The notes: a model not told the origin generated them from the sequence alone. A stretch of DNA of 64,000 nucleotides from UBA4416 sp044238845 (GCA_044238845.1 JBIICN010000001.1:117425-181424); one strand, 5' to 3'. Shown: positions 16,901-25,850, counted from the first letter of the stretch. Program-made: numbers and translations.

Positions 16901-17821
16901 ATGATAAAAAAATTACTATTAAATGCTTTAATTTTTACCGGATTATTAGCAAGTGCACAAACTACTTTTACAGTAACTTATGATTTTGCCGCTACAACAA
17001 CCGTGTCGGGTACAACAGATCCAACTCCTAGCCCAACTGTTACAGGTATAACTTGTGGTTCATTTGTAGCAGTTGGTACTCCTTCTACAAATCCTAATGC
17101 TGGCGGACGTTTTTCGTTTGTTGGTTGGCCAGTAGGTGGAGTAGCTGGTGCAACTACTTATTCTAGTATGACTGGCTCAATTAGTACAACACAATATTAT
17201 GAAGTAACATTAACGCCAGTAAATGGTTATACGGTTACATTAAATTCAATTGGATTAAAATTTCAACGTTCGGGTACAGGTGTTAGAAGTTATGCTGTAA
17301 GATCTAGTTTAGATACTTATAATGCTAATTTACCAGCTTCGGTTACTTCAAATACAAATATCACTGTAGAAGGTACTAACGAGTTTTTTATTGTTCCTGA
17401 TGCGAGTTCGTCATATTTAGGAAGTTTAGTGAATTTAACAGCTTCGACGTTTACTTTCGCAACAGCTACTTCGTTCCGCTTTTATGGCTGGAATAGTGAA
17501 GCATCTAGTGGAACATTTAGTATTGATGATGTTGTGTTTGATGGTTCTATCAGTGGCAGTGTTGCTACTAATATTCAAAAATTAAACGCTGATTTAGTAT
17601 CTATTTATCCAAATCCATCAAATGGTATAGTGGTTGTTAAAACACCTGTATTAAATACTCAAGTTAATGTATTTGATATCAATGGTAAAAAAGTATTTAC
17701 TCAAACAACTTCTTCTTTCGAAACATCATTAGATTTATCACACTTAGCAAACGGTGTGTATCAATTAAATATTGTTTCTGAGAATAGTTCTTTAAATCAT
17801 AAATTAATGATTAATAAATAA
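16901..17821 (+). CDS. Secreted protein with type A T9SS sorting domain
   Basis: From ATG 16901 the product has 306 residues: signal peptide MIKKLLLNALIFTGLLASAQ, a Thr/Ser-rich beta-sandwich region of about 190 residues with no recognised family, and a C-terminal sorting domain (about 235-306). The sorting domain contains IYPNPSNG, INGKKVF and LANGVYQLNI, the order seen in type IX secretion type A signals. It is probably secreted or attached to the surface lipopolysaccharide. The middle region resembles C-terminal or carbohydrate-binding beta-sandwich domains, but I cannot name it. It ends just before a strong bidirectional terminator hairpin. Confidence 0.85.
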   Translation: MIKKLLLNALIFTGLLASAQTTFTVTYDFAATTTVSGTTDPTPSPTVTGITCGSFVAVGTPSTNPNAGGRFSFVGWPVGGVAGATTYSSMTGSISTTQYYEVTLTPVNGYTVTLNSIGLKFQRSGTGVRSYAVRSSLDTYNANLPASVTSNTNITVEGTNEFFIVPDASSSYLGSLVNLTASTFTFATATSFRFYGWNSEASSGTFSIDDVVFDGSISGSVATNIQKLNADLVSIYPNPSNGIVVVKTPVLNTQVNVFDINGKKVFTQTTSSFETSLDLSHLANGVYQLNIVSENSSLNHKLMINK

Positions 17822-17832
17822 TCATGATTGAT

Positions 17833-17874
17833 AAAAAAGAGGCTATTTCATTTGAGAAATAGCCTCTTTTTTTT
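17833..17874. terminator. Strong bidirectional transcription terminator
   Basis: A 17-bp perfect stem (17833-17849 with 17856-17872, core GAGGCTATTTC/GAAATAGCCTC) with a 6-base loop has an A run before it and a T run after it. It therefore works for the plus-strand T9SS gene and for the converging minus-strand gene at 17923. Confidence 0.93.
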
Positions 17875-17922
17875 ATTGGTTTTAAACCACCTTCGTCCTA
17901 AATATTCATTCCGTAAATAACC

Positions 17923-18237
17923 TTAATTCATTATCAAATCAGGCAATCCCATTGGAGCTGAGTCGAAAAAGGCTAATTCAAAAATTTCTACTTTCACCTC
18001 TTTAATAATAGGGAAAGTAGCTAAAATATCCATTACTGCTTCTTGATCTTTTGCCTGCATGGTTACCCATAACTGACTACGATCCATATCTAAGGCATAG
18101 TTTAAAATGGTTCGTTCTTCCATTAATTGATTTACGCGCTCGCGTTGCTGAGGAATTAAAGCAGCAAAACGGCGAGTAAAAATATCGGGCAATTTTATAT
18201 GAACTTGAAAAGTATCTAATGGTTGGAAAGTGCTCAT
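17923..18237 (-). CDS. Small conserved protein, dimeric alpha/beta-barrel-like
   Basis: The 104-residue soluble protein has no signal peptide. The pattern beta (TFQVHIKLP), helix (ALIPQQRERVNQLMEE), beta (ILNYALDMDRSQLWVTMQA), helix (DQEAVMDILATFPII), beta (VKVEIFELAFFD) fits a ferredoxin-like fold of the muconolactone-isomerase or YCII type, proteins that work as dimers. No catalytic residue can be assigned. It is divergent from yebC with a 91-bp spacer. This is a fold-level guess; the function is unknown. Confidence 0.7.
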   Translation of the reverse strand: MSTFQPLDTFQVHIKLPDIFTRRFAALIPQQRERVNQLMEERTILNYALDMDRSQLWVTMQAKDQEAVMDILATFPIIKEVKVEIFELAFFDSAPMGLPDLIMN

Positions 18238-18288
18238 TTTTTGTTCTTAATTTATAGTAAATGTAGTGAAGCAATTGGGAATTTGAGT

Positions 18289-18296
18289 TAAATTTG
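18289..18296 (+). promoter_or_regulatory. Promoter -7 element of yebC
   Basis: TAAATTTG matches TAnnTTTG exactly and predicts a leader of about 26 bases before ATG 18329. A TTG at 18275-18277 is too close to be a normal -33 element. Confidence 0.55.
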
Positions 18297-18328
18297 TCGA
18301 AATTTAGATAATTTAAGATTTACAGATT

Positions 18329-19042
18329 ATGGGACGTATTTTTGAAACCAGAAAAGCTACAATGTTTAAACGCTACGCTAAAATGGCGAAGCAGTTTACT
18401 AAAATAGGACGTGAAATTGTGATGGCCGTTAAACAAGGCGGACCTCATCCTGAATTAAACCCAAAATTAAGAGCGTGTATTGCCAATGCAAAAGCAGTAA
18501 ACATGCCTAAAACTAACGTTGAAAGTGCTATTAAACGCGCTTCGGAGAAAGATTCGTCGAACTTTGATGAGATTGTGTATGAAGGATACGGCCCCTTTGG
18601 TGTTCCTGTATTAGTAGAATGTGCTACCGATAACCCCACTCGTACGGTTGCTAACTTACGTGTTTACTTTAGTCGTAATAATGGTTCATTAGGAACAACT
18701 GGCTCTGTAAGTTTTATGTTTGAGCGCAAAGGTTTATTTAAAATAGATTCAACTGGTTTAAACCATGATGATGTGGAATTAGATATTATTGATTACGGTG
18801 CTGAAGAATTAACATGGGACGATGAAAACAATGAATTAATTGTACAAGTTGCTTTTACTGATTTTGGTTCGATGCAAGCAGGATTAGAAGAGAAAAAATA
18901 TACCGTTAAGGAAACTATCAAAACTTATATTCCAACAACTACGAAAGAGTTAACGGAAGAAGAGGAAATTGAATTTAAAAAAATGATTGATAAAATGGAA
19001 GATGATGATGATATCATGACCGTTTATCATAACATTGCTTAG
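18329..19042 (+). CDS. YebC/PmpR (TACO1-type) family protein
   Basis: The 237-residue protein belongs to the YebC family. The N-terminal helical domain (MGRIFETRKATMFKRYAKMAKQF, then PKLRACIANAKAVNMPKTNVESAIKRA) is followed by the mixed domains with YEGYGPFGVPVLVECATDNPTRT and a C-terminal acidic tail (DKMEDDDDIMTVYHNI). YebC proteins were first described as transcription regulators and are now regarded, from work on bacterial and mitochondrial homologues, as ribosome-associated factors that help synthesis of proline-rich peptides. The N-terminus differs from the usual MAGHSKW start, as in other Bacteroidota. It is expressed from its own promoter and followed by an inverted repeat and recJ. 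Confidence 0.93.
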   Translation: MGRIFETRKATMFKRYAKMAKQFTKIGREIVMAVKQGGPHPELNPKLRACIANAKAVNMPKTNVESAIKRASEKDSSNFDEIVYEGYGPFGVPVLVECATDNPTRTVANLRVYFSRNNGSLGTTGSVSFMFERKGLFKIDSTGLNHDDVELDIIDYGAEELTWDDENNELIVQVAFTDFGSMQAGLEEKKYTVKETIKTYIPTTTKELTEEEEIEFKKMIDKMEDDDDIMTVYHNIA

Positions 19043-19066
19043 TTCGCATACTTCAATTATGTTAGT

Positions 19067-19121
19067 TCGAGCGAAGTCGAGAACAAATAATTGAATAGGA
19101 TCGCTTCTCGACTTCGCTCGA
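19067..19121. repeat. Inverted repeat (TCGAGCGAAGTCGAGAA family)
   Basis: Perfect 17-bp arms at 19067-19083 and 19105-19121 are separated by 21 bases. They lie between yebC and recJ and may also act as a terminator-like hairpin, though no T run follows. The arms match a repeat type often seen in Bacteroidota intergenic DNA (general knowledge). Confidence 0.85.
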
Positions 19122-19154
19122 GGTGACATTAATTAAACACTAAGATTTACATTC

Positions 19155-20861
19155 GTGCAAAAGAAATGGAACATACATCAAATACAACATGTAGAAGAAG
19201 TTTCTTCTTTGCAAACCGCCTTATCGGTTGACGCTACTATTGCAAAACTTTTATCCTTAAGAGGTATAAAAACTTTTGATGACGCTAAAACATTTTTTCG
19301 TCCGAGTTTAGAGATGCTACACGATCCTTTTTTAATGAAAGGCATGGGTATGGCGGTAGAACGCATTGTAAAAGCCATAGCTAATAAAGAGAAAGTTTTG
19401 ATTTTTGGAGATTATGATGTGGATGGAACCACTTCTGTAGCTTTAGTATATAGTTTCTTTAAAAAATACATCCCCGAAATGCGCTACTATATTCCTGATC
19501 GTTATGCCGAAGGATATGGCATTTCGTTTAAGAGTATTGATTATGCCGCCGAAAATAATTATTCTTTAATTATTGCTTTAGACTGCGGAATTAAAGCCAA
19601 TGATAAAATTGATTACGCTAATTCTAAAAACGTTGATTTTATTATTTGTGACCATCACTTACCTGGTGATGAAATTCCAAATGCAATTGCAGTGCTTGAT
19701 CCAAAACAACACGATTGCCCCTACCCTTACAAAGAACTAGCGGGTTGTGGTATTGGTTTTAAATTAGCACAAGCTTTTTGTATTCAAAATGGTATTGATG
19801 AACAAGAAGTGTTTGAATACTTAGATTTAGTAGTCACTAGTATTGCCGCGGATATTGTTCCGATTACTGGAGAAAACCGAGTGCTCGCGCATTTTGGATT
19901 AAAAAAATTAAATGCGGATCCTCGTCCTGGGTTAAAAGCATTATTAGCTTTAAATAAACAACAGGATAGAGAGCTAGACATCAATACCCTAGTGTTTACA
20001 ATCGCTCCTCGTATTAATGCAGCAGGACGTATTGAACATGGCTCCAAAGCAGTTGAACTATTAATTAGTGACACCGATGAAGCCACGGAATTTTCTAAGA
20101 AAATAAACGAAACCAATTCTCAACGCCGAGACATAGATATTAGTATTACTGACGAAGCGTTTGAAACCATGGATTTAGATCCTATTACCCCTTTCAAAAA
20201 ATCAACGGTATTATTTAATCCGAGTTGGCACAAAGGTGTAGTTGGTATTGTGGCGTCACGAATGATTGAACGCTATTATAAGCCAACCATTATCTTAACC
20301 GAATCAAATGGTATGGCAACAGGCTCGGCACGTAGCGTGAAAGATTTTGATGTTTACACCGCAATTGAAAATTGCTCTCACTTATTAGAACAATTTGGTG
20401 GGCATAAATTTGCCGCTGGTTTATCATTAAAAACAGAAAACGTCAAAGCCTTTATTGAAGCTTTTGAAAATGAAGTATCACGAACCATCACCGATGATAT
20501 GCTTGTACCAGTAGTGGAAGTAGATTTAGAAATTGCTTTAGATGATATTAACGAAAAACTAATCCGCATCTTAAATCAGTTTGCTCCACATGGCCCACAT
20601 AACATGACACCAGTATTTGTAAGCCGTGGTGTATTAGATACAGGCTTTGCTAAAGTAGTTGGGACTAATCATTTAAAATTGGAACTATACCAACCAAATA
20701 CACAGCTCACTAAAGTAGAAGCCATTGCTTTTAATAAAGGTGATTTTTTAAATTTCTTTAAACGCAACATTCCTGTTGACATTGTTTACAAAATAAAAGT
20801 AAACGAGTTTAGAGGAACCACCTCTATTCAATTGATGATTGAAGAGATGAAGACTTTGTAA
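19155..20861 (+). CDS. recJ: Single-stranded-DNA-specific exonuclease RecJ
   Basis: The 568-residue protein starts with GTG (19155); MQKKW is the family's usual beginning. The DHH domain carries FGDYDVDG (about 84-91) and the CDHHLPG motif (about 162-168) that give RecJ its metal centre. DHHA1 follows, with INAAGRIEHG and GSARSVKDFD, then a C-terminal OB-like domain. RecJ degrades single-stranded DNA 5' to 3' in recombination, mismatch repair and the RecF pathway. Length agrees with the family. It follows yebC after a 112-bp spacer that contains an inverted repeat, so the two are probably separate transcription units. Confidence 0.96.
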   Translation: MQKKWNIHQIQHVEEVSSLQTALSVDATIAKLLSLRGIKTFDDAKTFFRPSLEMLHDPFLMKGMGMAVERIVKAIANKEKVLIFGDYDVDGTTSVALVYSFFKKYIPEMRYYIPDRYAEGYGISFKSIDYAAENNYSLIIALDCGIKANDKIDYANSKNVDFIICDHHLPGDEIPNAIAVLDPKQHDCPYPYKELAGCGIGFKLAQAFCIQNGIDEQEVFEYLDLVVTSIAADIVPITGENRVLAHFGLKKLNADPRPGLKALLALNKQQDRELDINTLVFTIAPRINAAGRIEHGSKAVELLISDTDEATEFSKKINETNSQRRDIDISITDEAFETMDLDPITPFKKSTVLFNPSWHKGVVGIVASRMIERYYKPTIILTESNGMATGSARSVKDFDVYTAIENCSHLLEQFGGHKFAAGLSLKTENVKAFIEAFENEVSRTITDDMLVPVVEVDLEIALDDINEKLIRILNQFAPHGPHNMTPVFVSRGVLDTGFAKVVGTNHLKLELYQPNTQLTKVEAIAFNKGDFLNFFKRNIPVDIVYKIKVNEFRGTTSIQLMIEEMKTL

Positions 20862-20890
20862 AGTTTATATCTACTAAATATAATTATATG

Positions 20891-20898
20891 TAAATTTG
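20891..20898 (+). promoter_or_regulatory. Promoter -7 element of the AlbA_2/ATPase gene
   Basis: TAAATTTG matches TAnnTTTG exactly and predicts transcription from about 20904, some 30 bases before ATG 20934. Confidence 0.5.
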
Positions 20899-20933
20899 AT
20901 ACGATTGACTCTTAATAGAATAAATATTGATAA

Positions 20934-22385
20934 ATGACAGAATCCGAATTACACAAATTAATTGAAAGATTACTCAAACTTCCAAAAGAATGTGAATGGG
21001 CCGAATTTAAGCTAAACTATCAATCACCTGATGACATAGGAGAATATATATCTGCACTAAGTAATGGTGCTTGTTTACAAAATGAATTATTTGGATATTT
21101 AGTTTTTGGAATTGATGATAAAACTTTAAAGTTATTAGGCACAACATTTAGACCAAAAGCAGAAAAAGTTCAAAAAGAAGAATTAGAACACTGGTTATTG
21201 CAGAGAATTTCACCAAGGATAGAAGTTACTATTTATGAAACCATATATTCAGATAAATTAATATCTATTTTTCAAATTCAATCGGCTCATAATCAACCAA
21301 CAAAATTTTTTCATAAGGATTACATTAGAGTTGGCAGTATTACAAGGCCTTTAAATGAATTCCCGGAAAAAGAAAGAAAAATATGGGGAAAAGCACCTAA
21401 GCAATTATTTGAGAAGTCTACTGCTTTACATGTAGATTCAGCTGAAGATATAATTAAACTATTAGATACACAATGCTATTTTGATTTATTAAAAATCCCT
21501 TATCCTTCCAATAGAAGTGGAGTTATTGAAAAATTTGAATCAGAGAAATTTATTAAAACAATATCAAACGGATATTTAATTACAAATTTAGGTGCCTTAT
21601 TATTTGCTAAAAATATTCCAGACTTCGACACTATCAAAAGAAAATCTATTAGAGTAATACAATATGATGGCAAGAATAAATTAAAAACTCTAAAAGATCA
21701 AGAAGGAATTTACGGATATGCTTTAGGATTTGAAAGACTTATAAAATTCATTAATGCCCTTTTGCCTTCTAATGAAGTTATTGGTCAGGCTCTTAGAGAT
21801 AATGTAACGATGTATCCAGAAATTGCAATAAGAGAACTTGTTGCCAATGCTATTATTCATCAAGACTTTTCTGAACGAGGTACTGGACCTATGGTTGAAA
21901 TTTATTCAGATAGAATAGAAATTTCTAATCCTGGCCAACCACTTATTACACCATATCGTTTTATTGATGAATATCAATCTCGAAATGAAGACCTAGCAAG
22001 TATAATGAGACGCTTTAGAATATGCGAAGAAAAAGGAAGCGGTATTGATAAAGTAATTTCATTTATTGAAATGTTTCAATTACCCGCAATCGATATTCAA
22101 GTTCAGGAAAAACACACAAAAGTTATAATTTACGCATATCTTAAATTCTCAGATATGGATAAAAAAGATAGGATTAGAGCCTGTTATCAACACGCATGTT
22201 TGAAATATGTAATGAATGAAAAAATGAGTAATCAAAGCTTAAGAGAACGTTTTAAAATTTCAGACGAAAATGCCGCTATGGTTTCTCGAATAATAAAAGA
22301 AACATTTGAAGCTGGTTTAATAAAAGAGGAAGATCCTGACAGTAAATCTAGAAAATATGTTAGGTATATTCCGAATTGGGCGTAA
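20934..22385 (+). CDS. AlbA_2-domain ATP-binding regulator (Schlafen-AlbA_2/HATPase_c_4 type)
   Basis: The 483-residue protein has an N-terminal AlbA_2 (Schlafen-like) domain (about 10-130) with CEWAEFKLN and the block SNGACLQNELFGYLVFGIDD. A central region is followed by a GHKL-type segment with RELVANAIIHQDFSERG, EIYSDRIEISNPG and CEEKGSGIDKVI (about 300-380), and a C-terminal winged-helix-like part with NQSLRERFKISDENAAMVSRI. Such proteins are described as transcriptional regulators or defence-linked ATP-dependent proteins and are patchily distributed. It is a lone gene between recJ and dtd and looks accessory. The 210 bases behind it are full of repeated TTATTTGA. The role is not known. 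Confidence 0.88.
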   Translation: MTESELHKLIERLLKLPKECEWAEFKLNYQSPDDIGEYISALSNGACLQNELFGYLVFGIDDKTLKLLGTTFRPKAEKVQKEELEHWLLQRISPRIEVTIYETIYSDKLISIFQIQSAHNQPTKFFHKDYIRVGSITRPLNEFPEKERKIWGKAPKQLFEKSTALHVDSAEDIIKLLDTQCYFDLLKIPYPSNRSGVIEKFESEKFIKTISNGYLITNLGALLFAKNIPDFDTIKRKSIRVIQYDGKNKLKTLKDQEGIYGYALGFERLIKFINALLPSNEVIGQALRDNVTMYPEIAIRELVANAIIHQDFSERGTGPMVEIYSDRIEISNPGQPLITPYRFIDEYQSRNEDLASIMRRFRICEEKGSGIDKVISFIEMFQLPAIDIQVQEKHTKVIIYAYLKFSDMDKKDRIRACYQHACLKYVMNEKMSNQSLRERFKISDENAAMVSRIIKETFEAGLIKEEDPDSKSRKYVRYIPNWA

Positions 22386-22387
22386 TC

Positions 22388-22591
22388 TTATTTGATTACT
22401 AACTAAAACCTTAGCTATATTTCAATCTAAATAACTGAAATTCAAAACATTACTTATTTGACTGTTATTTGACCGAATTAACAAGTTATCAACAATTTTA
22501 ACTTTCGTTATTTGATAAAAGGATAGAGTTATGAACAAATAAGAGGGCAATTAACTGATTATCAACATCTTCTTATTTGATGGTTATTTGA
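22388..22591 (+). repeat. Cluster of six TTATTTGA motifs
   Basis: The 210-bp spacer between the AlbA_2 gene and dtd has exact TTATTTGA at 22388, 22454, 22465, 22508, 22573 and 22584. The pairs at 22454/22465 and 22573/22584 have the same 11-bp spacing. A reversed CAAATAAG is at 22536. TTATCAACA also occurs twice. This could be an operator array, or degenerate repeats. Confidence 0.7.
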
Positions 22592-22595
22592 CTAT

Positions 22596-23048
22596 CTACT
22601 CCCTATTTTTACTATCTATTAAAATAGTTACTGGTCCATCGTTTACTAAACTTACTTTCATGTCCGCACCAAATTGCCCTGTTTTAATAGGCTTGTTAAG
22701 TAGTTGAGATAATTGTTGAATACAGTATTCGTATAGTGGGATAGCAATGTCTGGCTTCCCCGATTTAATAAAAGAAGGTCGGTTACCCTTTTTAGTAGAA
22801 GCGAACAAAGTAAATTGAGAAACTAATAAAATCTCACCGTTAATGTCTTGCAACGATAAATTCATTTTATCATCGGCATCTGCAAAAATGCGCATGCCTA
22901 TTAATTTCTGACAAAGCCAATCTACATCTTCTTTAGTGTCGGTTTCTTCAACGCCCACTAAAACTAAAAAACCTTTTTGTATGTCGGAGTAAATAGCACC
23001 ATCAATTTTAACCGAAGCTTCAGAAACTCGTTGAATAACAAAACGCAT
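22596..23048 (-). CDS. dtd: D-aminoacyl-tRNA deacylase
   Basis: The 150-residue protein matches Dtd in length and motifs: start MRFVIQRVSEASVKIDG, the catalytic-loop motif SQFTLFA (about residues 78-84) and the C-terminal NDGPVTI cross-subunit Gly-Pro motif. The enzyme removes D-amino acids and glycine from wrongly charged tRNAs as a homodimer. The stop is at 22596. The DsbD-like gene ends 3 bases upstream of its start, so both probably lie in one minus-strand transcript. Confidence 0.96.
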   Translation of the reverse strand: MRFVIQRVSEASVKIDGAIYSDIQKGFLVLVGVEETDTKEDVDWLCQKLIGMRIFADADDKMNLSLQDINGEILLVSQFTLFASTKKGNRPSFIKSGKPDIAIPLYEYCIQQLSQLLNKPIKTGQFGADMKVSLVNDGPVTILIDSKNRE

Positions 23049-23051
23049 GAT

Positions 23052-25193
23052 TTATTTCTTTGCTTTAAAGTTTGTTAAGCCAGTTTGTAACCAATAAGCA
23101 AAAACTTTTTGATCTGTTTCTGTCCCCATTGTACCGGTAGTAGCATTGGATTCATCATGATTTAATAAAACATACTGCGGTTGGGAGCTAGAACCATATT
23201 TTGTAGATTGAAAGTAAGCAAATTTATTTCCTATCGTTTCTAATTTACGTTGTTTACCAAACCAAAACACTTCTTTTTGCTCAGCAACGGGCAACTCAAC
23301 TTTACTGTCTACGTATAAAGATACAATAACAACAGAATCTCTCAAGATAGGTAGTACCTCAGGTGTTACCCAAACCGTTGATTCCATTAACCTGCAATTA
23401 ACACAAGCATTTCCTGTAAAATCAACGAACAATGGTTTCTTTACTAGCTTTGCATACTTTAATGCACTTTCGTAATCATTCTTAAATAACATTAAACCAT
23501 CAGGACCTGTTACTCTTTTACTTTCTAATGCGGCTAATTCAGGATCCGAAGATAATGTTGATTGCCCTGACACTGTTCCTCCCGAATGTCCACCGAAACC
23601 ATTAGGAGATTCAGAATAATGATGAGGGGGAGGAAATGAAGATATTAATTTTAATGGAGCTCCCCATAAACCAGGTATTAAATAAACAGTAAAGGCTAGG
23701 CTAATAGTTGCTATCATTATTCGCCCAACCGAAATATGTTTCAATTCACTATCATGAGAAGTTCTAAACATTCCTAGTAAGTAAAATGTCATCATACCGA
23801 AAATGGCAATCCAAAGCGTAATAAATACCTCACGAGTTATAAACCCCCATTCGTTTACATTATCTGCATTCGCTAAAAACTTAACTGCTAATGCTAATTC
23901 AATAAAAGCAATACTAACCTTAAATGTATTCATCCATCCACCAGATTTAGGAAGAGAATTCAACATTGAAGGAAAGAAAGCAAATATCATAAAAGGCAAC
24001 GCTATTCCCGTTCCAAATCCAGTAAAACCTGCTAAAGGACATAAATAACTATTACCTTCTGCTAATGCTGCCAATAACGTACCTAAAAAACCAGCAGTAC
24101 AAGAAAATGAAATTACTACTAATGTTGCAGCCATAAAAAATATACCTAATACACCACCTTTATCTGCTTTTGCATCTAATTTATTCCCCCATGAACTAGG
24201 TAATGTAATTTCAAATAAACCAAAAAATGATAATGCGAATACAATAAATAGAATGAAGAAAAATAAATTTAACCAAGTATTTGTTGCAATATTACTCAAC
24301 GCATCAGGACCAAATGCGATGGTAATTAACATTGTCGGAATTACAAATGTGACAACAATAAAGAAACCATACAATAAAGAATTTTTAATTCCTGCTGCTC
24401 TACTTGTACTTCTTTTTACGAAAAACGAAACTGTCAATGGAATTAACGAATAAATACAAGGCATTAACACAGCACCAAGACCAGCAACTAATCCTAATAG
24501 AAATTTACTAAACGAATGACATTCCCCCTTAACATCTTTCTTTACTTCTGATACAACTGTTTTATCAACGCTTTCATTTTTACCTTCAGATAGTTTTACT
24601 TTAGAATTTATATTTTTCTTTGGGGAATTAATTGCTGCCACAATAGCTTGAGTATCACATACACATTTTACTGCATCTAAATCTGAAATTGAATTAGTAG
24701 ATACTGTTCTGCTTAAACAAGTCGCACTGCCTTGCAATTGAAATTCGAAATCATCAGCTGGCGGAAATATACATTTTTCATCTGTACAGGCTTGAAATTC
24801 CAACTTACCTTTAATCGAAATTTTTTTATCTGTTTTTAATTTAACGCGCTGTGTAAATGTGGCCGTATGCATAAAATACTGCACCTCCATTTCAAATACT
24901 TTATCAAATTCTTTGATTGGCTTACTTTCTGTAGTTTTACCAACCAAATCATAATCAGCTGATTTCGTAAACCTAAAAACGGTTGGATTTGGAGGAGTAT
25001 CTTTTGGGTCTTTTACTTCGTGTAATGAGTACATATGCCATGTATCATCAATAGAGGCAATAAACTGTAAATCATATTCACATTCAGAAATCTTTTTAGT
25101 AGCAAATTTAAAATGCACAGGGTTATCTTGTGCTTTTAGTAAAGACATGCTAGTAACTAGCAGCAAAAACAGTGAAAATAATTTCTTTAACAT
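23052..25193 (-). CDS. DsbD-like thiol:disulfide reductase
   Basis: The 713-residue protein has three parts: signal peptide and DsbD-alpha-like periplasmic domain (about 20-155, with a Cys pair in FQACTDEKCIFPP); an eight-helix membrane domain (about 225-520) with the paired cysteines in LMPCIYSLIPL and SFSCTAGFLG; and a C-terminal thioredoxin-like domain with CVNC near residue 600. The CVNC thioredoxin motif differs from the CVAC of Escherichia coli DsbD. DsbD passes electrons from cytoplasmic thioredoxin to periplasmic protein thiols. The 155-residue gene upstream on the same strand encodes a second DsbD-alpha-like protein. Confidence 0.92.
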   Translation of the reverse strand: MLKKLFSLFLLLVTSMSLLKAQDNPVHFKFATKKISECEYDLQFIASIDDTWHMYSLHEVKDPKDTPPNPTVFRFTKSADYDLVGKTTESKPIKEFDKVFEMEVQYFMHTATFTQRVKLKTDKKISIKGKLEFQACTDEKCIFPPADDFEFQLQGSATCLSRTVSTNSISDLDAVKCVCDTQAIVAAINSPKKNINSKVKLSEGKNESVDKTVVSEVKKDVKGECHSFSKFLLGLVAGLGAVLMPCIYSLIPLTVSFFVKRSTSRAAGIKNSLLYGFFIVVTFVIPTMLITIAFGPDALSNIATNTWLNLFFFILFIVFALSFFGLFEITLPSSWGNKLDAKADKGGVLGIFFMAATLVVISFSCTAGFLGTLLAALAEGNSYLCPLAGFTGFGTGIALPFMIFAFFPSMLNSLPKSGGWMNTFKVSIAFIELALAVKFLANADNVNEWGFITREVFITLWIAIFGMMTFYLLGMFRTSHDSELKHISVGRIMIATISLAFTVYLIPGLWGAPLKLISSFPPPHHYSESPNGFGGHSGGTVSGQSTLSSDPELAALESKRVTGPDGLMLFKNDYESALKYAKLVKKPLFVDFTGNACVNCRLMESTVWVTPEVLPILRDSVVIVSLYVDSKVELPVAEQKEVFWFGKQRKLETIGNKFAYFQSTKYGSSSQPQYVLLNHDESNATTGTMGTETDQKVFAYWLQTGLTNFKAKK

Positions 25194-25287
25194 AGTATAG
25201 TTGTATTTGATAAAAGTAGGGCCATTTTCAAAAATGAGTTTTTGAGTTTCAAATTAAACTCACAACATTATAAAATTCATAAAAAGG

Positions 25288-25755
25288 CTATTTTTTTTGT
25301 AATGATGACGGAACTATTACAGAGAAGTCAATTAAATCAGGAGGCAAGCATTTAACATCATTACAACTCATAAATTCTAAAGTCGCTTTTACCGTCGTTC
25401 CTTTTTGGTTTTTTAATTTTATTTTTTGTTTAAAAACTGCTTTTTCAGAAAACACAAACACCTTTGCATCAAATGCAGGCACATACTCTTCATGCGCGTT
25501 TTCTTCTACTACTTTACCTATTAATTCGATATCAGAATTAGCCGAAATAGTAAATGAAGTAGGTATTGGTCCAACATCTGTGGGACGCTGAGAATAAATG
25601 TGCCATTTTTTTTCAATTGTCGCTGTAAATTGAATCTCTCCTTGAGTGGCACTATTTGAAACATAAGTAGCACTCCATGTAACTGGTTTTAAAGAAGTTT
25701 GAGTATATCCTGTAAAAGCAACAAAGGACAATAATAACAAAAATAAATTCTTCAT
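25288..25755 (-). CDS. Stand-alone DsbD-alpha-like periplasmic protein
   Basis: The 155-residue secreted protein has a signal peptide (about 1-18) and resembles the N-terminal domain of the neighbouring DsbD-like protein: EKKWHIYSQRP against DDTWHMYSLHE, FKQKIKLKNQ against FTQRVKLKTD, and LEFMSCNDVKCLPP against LEFQACTDEKCIFPP. The Cys pair is therefore kept. It probably exchanges thiols with DsbD or acts as an electron acceptor. The gene is 94 bases upstream of the DsbD-like gene. The likeness suggests a duplication followed by separation of the domain. Confidence 0.82.
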   Translation of the reverse strand: MKNLFLLLLSFVAFTGYTQTSLKPVTWSATYVSNSATQGEIQFTATIEKKWHIYSQRPTDVGPIPTSFTISANSDIELIGKVVEENAHEEYVPAFDAKVFVFSEKAVFKQKIKLKNQKGTTVKATLEFMSCNDVKCLPPDLIDFSVIVPSSLQKK

Positions 25756-25850
25756 AAGTCTAATTTTTAGTGAAAATAAGTATTTAAAATTAGATAGAGA
25801 GTAATGGATTTCTTAAAAAATGTTAGTAATAAAAAAACAATAAGCCACTC

